Below, one piece after another: positions 59,375-64,000 of a stretch of 64,000 bases of DNA (its first letter is position 1; each line of letters starts with the position of its first letter). Source of the DNA: Otis tarda (lineage: Eukaryota; Chordata; Aves; Otidiformes; Otididae). The notes under the pieces were generated by a model, which was given only the letters and a program-made list of their open reading frames with translations, did not search any database and was not told where the DNA came from. A program made the position numbers and the translations under genes. Location of the stretch: assembly GCA_026413225.1 (NCBI GenBank), contig CM048552.1, positions 166,296,053-166,360,052 of the forward strand, in the 5' to 3' direction.

Positions 59375-60141
59375 AAGGGGAAAACAGGAAAAAAAAAAAA
59401 AAGTAGAGAAGATGTGAAACAGCTGAACGGGGGCAGAGGGGAGGAGGTGTGAGCCTTGTGGGCCTTGCGGCCCTCACCCTCTGGCCTCCCGCCGGGCAGC
59501 CGACTGGGCCCAACTCAGCCCAGCCTGGCTGCAAGAAGTGGAGAGGAGATGAGAAGTGAATAAGATGTAAAAAGGATCCTGAGAGGCGTCTGCCAGCCTG
59601 TTGTGAGGAACGGCTGCAGACGCCAAGGTCAGTTCAGAAGGAGGGGGAGGAGTAATGCGGCTCCTAACCAAGATTCCCTTGTAGCCCGTGGTGAAGACCA
59701 TGGTAGAGCAGGTTGTCCCCCTGCAGCCCATGGAGGTCCACAGAGGAGCAGAGATCCACCTGCAGTCCGTGGAGGACCCCACACCGGGGCAGGTGGAGGC
59801 CTGAAGGCGGCTGTGGCCCGTGGAGGGCCCGCTGGGACAGCTGTTCTGGAGGGACTGCACTCTGTGGAAGAGATGACCCATGCTGGAGCAGTTTCACAAA
59901 GGACTGTGGCCCATGGGAGGGACCCCACAATGGAGCAGGGGAGGAATGCGAGGAGTTCTTCCCCCGACCATGAAACAGCGGCGTAAAACAATGCATGATG
60001 AACTGACCGTGGCCCCCATTCCTTCTTCCCCCCTGTGCCGCTTGGGAGGGGAAGGTAGTAGAGATAATGTTAAGCCCAGGAACAGGGAGGGGTATGGGGA
60101 GGTTATTTTGTTCCCTGTATCATTCTCCTGCTAGTTTTAGA

Positions 60142-60147
60142 AATAAA
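60142..60147 (+). terminator. LTR polyadenylation signal AATAAA
   Basis: AATAAA lies in the last fifth of LTR copy C, within TTAGAAATAAATGAATAT. The corresponding sequence is kept in copies A and B. It is the probable former polyadenylation signal of the LTR. Confidence 0.6.
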
Positions 60148-60334
60148 TGAATATTTTTCCCCAAGTCGAGTCTGTTTTGCCTGTGATGGTAACTTTAAGG
60201 ATTTCTCCCTGTCCTTATCTCAAACCTTGATCTGTTTTTCTTGTATCGTCTCCCCCTATTCTCTTGGGGGGTGAGGGGAGTGAGAGAGAGACTGTGTAGT
60301 CTGGTCCCGATCGGGGCTGAACTGCATATGATGC

Positions 60335-63300
60335 TATACCATAAGCCATTGTTCCTTTAACTTAAGTATAAAAAATAACAAAATTACTAAAAATGCATTC
60401 TGTTGCTAAGCTCTTAATTTTGCTGCTGATGATTCAGAGACAACTTTAAGACTATGTTTTTATTAAATATTTGGCAACTCAAGCAAAATATATCCCTTTT
60501 TCGTGATAATACATTGCTTTAGTACAGTGCGTTTTACTTCAATACTATTATTTCATACATCATAATAGTATATTAAACAGGTGCATATAGAAATCATTAC
60601 AATTTTAATACTGAATGTATCTAAAAGCTGTTTGCAAAAATTAGTTAACGTACAGTATTTAAAGGTTAAACAGGTAAACACTCTACTAAAAATGAGAGGT
60701 AGGAAAAGAATTCTCTTCCCAAGAGGAAACAGCAAAAATACTTTTATGTCATCATCTACACTTCAAACTTGATTGCTAAAAAAAAGCACATTCTTCATAG
60801 GGGACTTGAGGTATCTCTTGCAGAATTTGCTATGCTCAGCTTCTGCATTGTATATTGCTCCATGTAATAATACAATAACAGGCACAATAGGCCTTTGATT
60901 TTAGAAGTGTTCCTAGGAGGTACCTTTCAAATACTCTTAATGATTATTAAAAACTTCTCAGCCTTAATGTAGAAAAGATACATTATAAACAGGCTACCCA
61001 TCTTCACAGGTAATAGTCTTCCTTTGTAAAGTGGAGTCATGGGATGTAAAAAACAAGATCAATTGCTATTTTGCTATGAATTATTTAAGCAGAGCCTGCC
61101 TTTCCAAACCCTACTGACTGTACTTTTTATTTGTACAGGAACAATTTCATTTTAGTGGTAGGGGTTTATTTAGTGCAAATTCAGAATCTGATGGATGGTT
61201 AGAATCTACCAATGAATCAGAATGGAAATAAAAAAAAAAATCAGTATGTGTAACCTTCCTTCATGAATTTCTTTTCTGTTTATTTACTTTGTTCATTACT
61301 TATTCTGTGTGTATGTGGGAGATGTCTTTTCTGGGTGCACTTTATGAATCATTTACATGAGAGAATTAATTTTAGTACCTGTGGGGTGGAAAATAGAACT
61401 TCTGACAAACGTGGAATATCAATCATGACTTCTCTCTAAATTACACAGCTTTTTCCTTTTGAAAATAGAATTCTAATCTAAAATCCATTCATTAAATTAA
61501 TAGATCTATGCTTTAATTCATATAGGGATACCGAATGCTGCATTTCATCAGAGGCAAAAGATTTCAGTGACAAAAGAGTAGTTTGCTTCAAGGTGAGACT
61601 AGAACACAAACAACTTATACTCCTCATTTTCTTGTATTACTCTTTTGTTTTGTTCTTCATTTTGGCCAGGTTTGCGGGTGTAATTTCTGCAGTCACGTTG
61701 AAAACGTAACAGTGTAACAAATGACATCTTTTTTTTTTGCATTTATGTAGGAGGAAATTCCGTTGCACTTTGGGAAGTTATTTCATATAATAGTTTGAAA
61801 CTAGAAAATGGAACAGTAAAATATTGGAATCAAAGTTTGCTTTTCACTAGTTAATGAACTCAGTAAAACAGAACTCTCCTCCATAATCTCTTTAAATATT
61901 TTCATTCACAGCTCTCTGCTTCCAGCCTACCAGCCTTCATATCTGAGCCTTTTTCAGACAGTACATTGTAATGTCATTTAAGATATAATCTTGTAAAATA
62001 AATACTTACCTAAAATTGCTTTTTTGTTTTATTTTTAAATGGTAAACTTATTTTAAATTCCTCAAAGTTAGACAGGCTAGCCAATCCATTTCTTAGTAAA
62101 ATACACCAAAGCCTGTATTTTCGGCTCTTACAAAATTAATGAGTATAGGTAAGATAGAACTATACTGATACATAGGGGAATACAAAAATATCCCATGGTC
62201 ACAAAGCCTTTTTATTGCAGATTTAGATGGAAGTTGTATTTTTTCCTTCTATTCAGTTTCAATAATTAAGTAGTTTAAATATTATCATTAAACTTATTTA
62301 AAAGTGTTATCTCACATAAACACATTTCAAGCAGCTGTATGCCATGCTACAGATATGTAGTATGTACAATACTACAGTATTGCAGCTCTCCTGTATTTTT
62401 TGAGGTTGATGGCCTCAAAATTTGAAGCTGTTTGTCTCCAGATGATGATTCATCGTGTACCAACATAAGCATCTAAGTCAATCAAAACAAATCACTATTT
62501 CTTTCTTTTGACTGTGGAATCAGCAATGAGTAGTTCAGACTTAAAATTCTACCTTTAAGACACTTCAGATTACGTGAGATCATTCTACCCTAAGGATACA
62601 TCTCTGAGACTCATAGAAGTAGGAATAAACTAGTCTGTACTGAAATTCTGGCTGCTGTGGCCAGATTGCTGTAGATATTTATGACAGCTGAAATAGATCA
62701 TAGATCTACTGAAGTGTGTATCTGGAGTTGTGTACAATCATGTTCAAAGTGTAGCAATAAGCAACCTGGTTACTGTCAGCTCTTGTGACTGGGGGCTTCC
62801 ACACTGGCCAGGACATGTTAAAATTGTGAGCCATAACCCTTTAATATATTCCAAATTTCACTGTTACACTGTGACTTATTTTTCCAGACTGATTTCTTTC
62901 GTAGTAGAATTTATTTTTCTTTAGCAAAAGTTCCTCGAGCAAATAGCAGTTTTGGCACTAATGCATCAGAATAAGGCTTTCTGATGAAGTGACTGGTCAA
63001 AAATAATTTGTCCTTTGTCACATTAATACAAAGAAAATTGGAGGAAGCTATGAAACTCCAGAGATTTTGTAATTCAAAAAGACAAATATATAAGTAAAAA
63101 GTACAACTTTATAACTCTGAAGAGGATTAAAAAAAAGTCATCATTTTCCTCATTTAAAAGATTTGTAAAAATTTCTAAATGGAAGAAAATAAGAGGTTTG
63201 ATGTAAAATATAATCTGCATAAATTGCTGGGGAAAAAAAAAACAACAGTCTACTATTTGCTGGAAAAATACAGTCTGTACTAATTGCTGGAGTACGACAG

Positions 63301-64000
63301 GATATTTTTTTTTTGGGCTCGGTTCTGTAACAGGCTATTGTCAGAGACAGTCAACTAAGATAAGTGGATTGTAATTGAGAAAAATAGATAGGCACTTCCA
63401 GGAGGCAATCCCATCGTCCAAAAACTGACCTCTAACTTTGATCAGATGACTCACTCTTAAAAATGCTTCCATTGACCATAAATGAAGGCATGGATGAATA
63501 ATTTGGGTTTAGGGCTTTAGATACCTAACTATAGGACATTTCAAAAAAGACAATTTAATCATGTCCTTAGACTGATATAATATGTGAAGTTTAGGCTCTT
63601 AAAACATTAAAAAAAAAAAAAGAAATGTAATCTTAAATCAAAGAGTTAGCTAGTAAATTGCTTTTGTTTATATAATACCTGGACTAGGTTAATTTTTTTT
63701 TGCCTAAGGAATTACTGGCTTACTGGTTACTCAAAATTTAAAGTATGTTAGCTAATTCTCCTACTGAGGAAAAAAGTAATTTAAAAATCTTGCTTTGGGC
63801 AGACAGTTATATAAATTTCACACATACACATATGTTCATATGTATATCTTGATTTCCAGTGGTGCTATAGAGCTCAAAAGCCAGTGGAGGAAAGAATCGG
63901 GTTTGCACAAAAAGAGTTGGGTCTAGAGTTCTGCTATGGATGCTTTGTACAGACTAGCAGTGTAAATAGCTGGTAGAGTGTATTCCCTGAACAAAATCTT
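60335..64000. other. Unique AT-rich non-coding DNA
   Basis: No gene, RNA gene or known repeat family recognised. Homopolymer A and T runs occur near 61731, 63232, 63310 and 63610, and a short CA/TA stretch near 63820-63850. The short frames at 60553-60772 overlap on opposite strands and 62730-62924 has no domain. Confidence 0.55.

Larger units (their letters stand above)
59193..60334 (+). mobile_element. Endogenous retrovirus LTR, 1.1 kb, copy C (ERVL-like)
   Basis: A plus-strand copy of the LTR family seen at 20983 and 35721. It starts TCTTCTGGTTTTGTTTAGTG and has TATTTAAG at 59367-59374 as a TATA-like box, repeated CTGCAGCCC-TGGAGG modules at 59680-59780, AATAAA at 60142-60147 followed by a CAAGTCGAGTCTGTTTTGCC block, and ends near GGGGCTGAACTGCA. 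TATACC occurs on both sides (59186-59191 and 60335-60340) and may be the target duplication. The terminal bases are mutated, so the exact ends are uncertain. No internal viral sequence adjoins it, so it is read as a solo LTR. Confidence 0.9.

Noticed and set aside
1-64000. CRISPR array, bacterial operon or phage
   Set aside because: No regularly spaced identical repeats with unique spacers and no prokaryotic gene density; CR1 and avian LTRs show a vertebrate genome.

Overview
The window looks like non-coding DNA from a bird. It is AT-rich and holds at least nine copies or fragments of the avian CR1 non-LTR retrotransposon, most carrying the CR1 3' tail of repeated ATTCTATG or ATTCTGTG. It also holds eight long terminal repeats (LTRs) or LTR fragments of avian endogenous retroviruses: seven judged ERVL-like and one resembling class II (alpharetrovirus/ERVK-like). 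Family names come from remembered characteristic sequence, not from a database search. No host protein-coding gene, rRNA or tRNA could be supported. The window is therefore probably intergenic or intronic. Species cannot be named.

Layout. 1-4992: unique AT-rich DNA with microsatellites. 4993-5992: 5'-truncated CR1 (+). 9383-10286 and 16870-18378: two CR1 copies (-) of the same young subfamily. 18738-19026: short CR1 3' end (+). 20983-22124: 1.1 kb LTR (-). 23355-24338: older CR1 (+). 30125-32630: cluster of three CR1 pieces (-), followed by a degenerate minisatellite of about 82 bp period and a (TG)n run. 35721-36834: second 1.1 kb LTR (-), a solo LTR with a perfect 5-bp target duplication. 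37163-37470: pentanucleotide satellite. 41910-42396: class II LTR. 45172-46900: an ERVL-like LTR, a primer-binding-site-like stretch, then a second, different LTR. 47678-50028: the longest CR1 (-), with an uninterrupted 756-codon ORF2 remnant. 51398-51987 and 55300-55610: two LTRs of another ERVL family. 57501-58344: CR1 (-). 59193-60334: third 1.1 kb LTR (+). 60335-64000: unique DNA.

The only real coding capacity is CR1 ORF2 (endonuclease C-terminus, reverse transcriptase and C-terminal region). It is open but 5'-truncated at 47770-50040 and broken in the other copies by stops, frameshifts or deletions. Recognised interspersed repeats cover roughly a quarter of the window, which is high for a bird autosome. 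That would fit a repeat-rich chromosome such as W, or a lineage with CR1 expansion, but this is inference. No previously undescribed biological system was found. The items most worth checking are the open CR1 ORF2, a short ORF kept in all three copies of the 1.1 kb LTR, the hierarchical pentamer satellite, the 82-bp minisatellite, and an isolated Kozak-ATG/splice-donor-like sequence at 54592.
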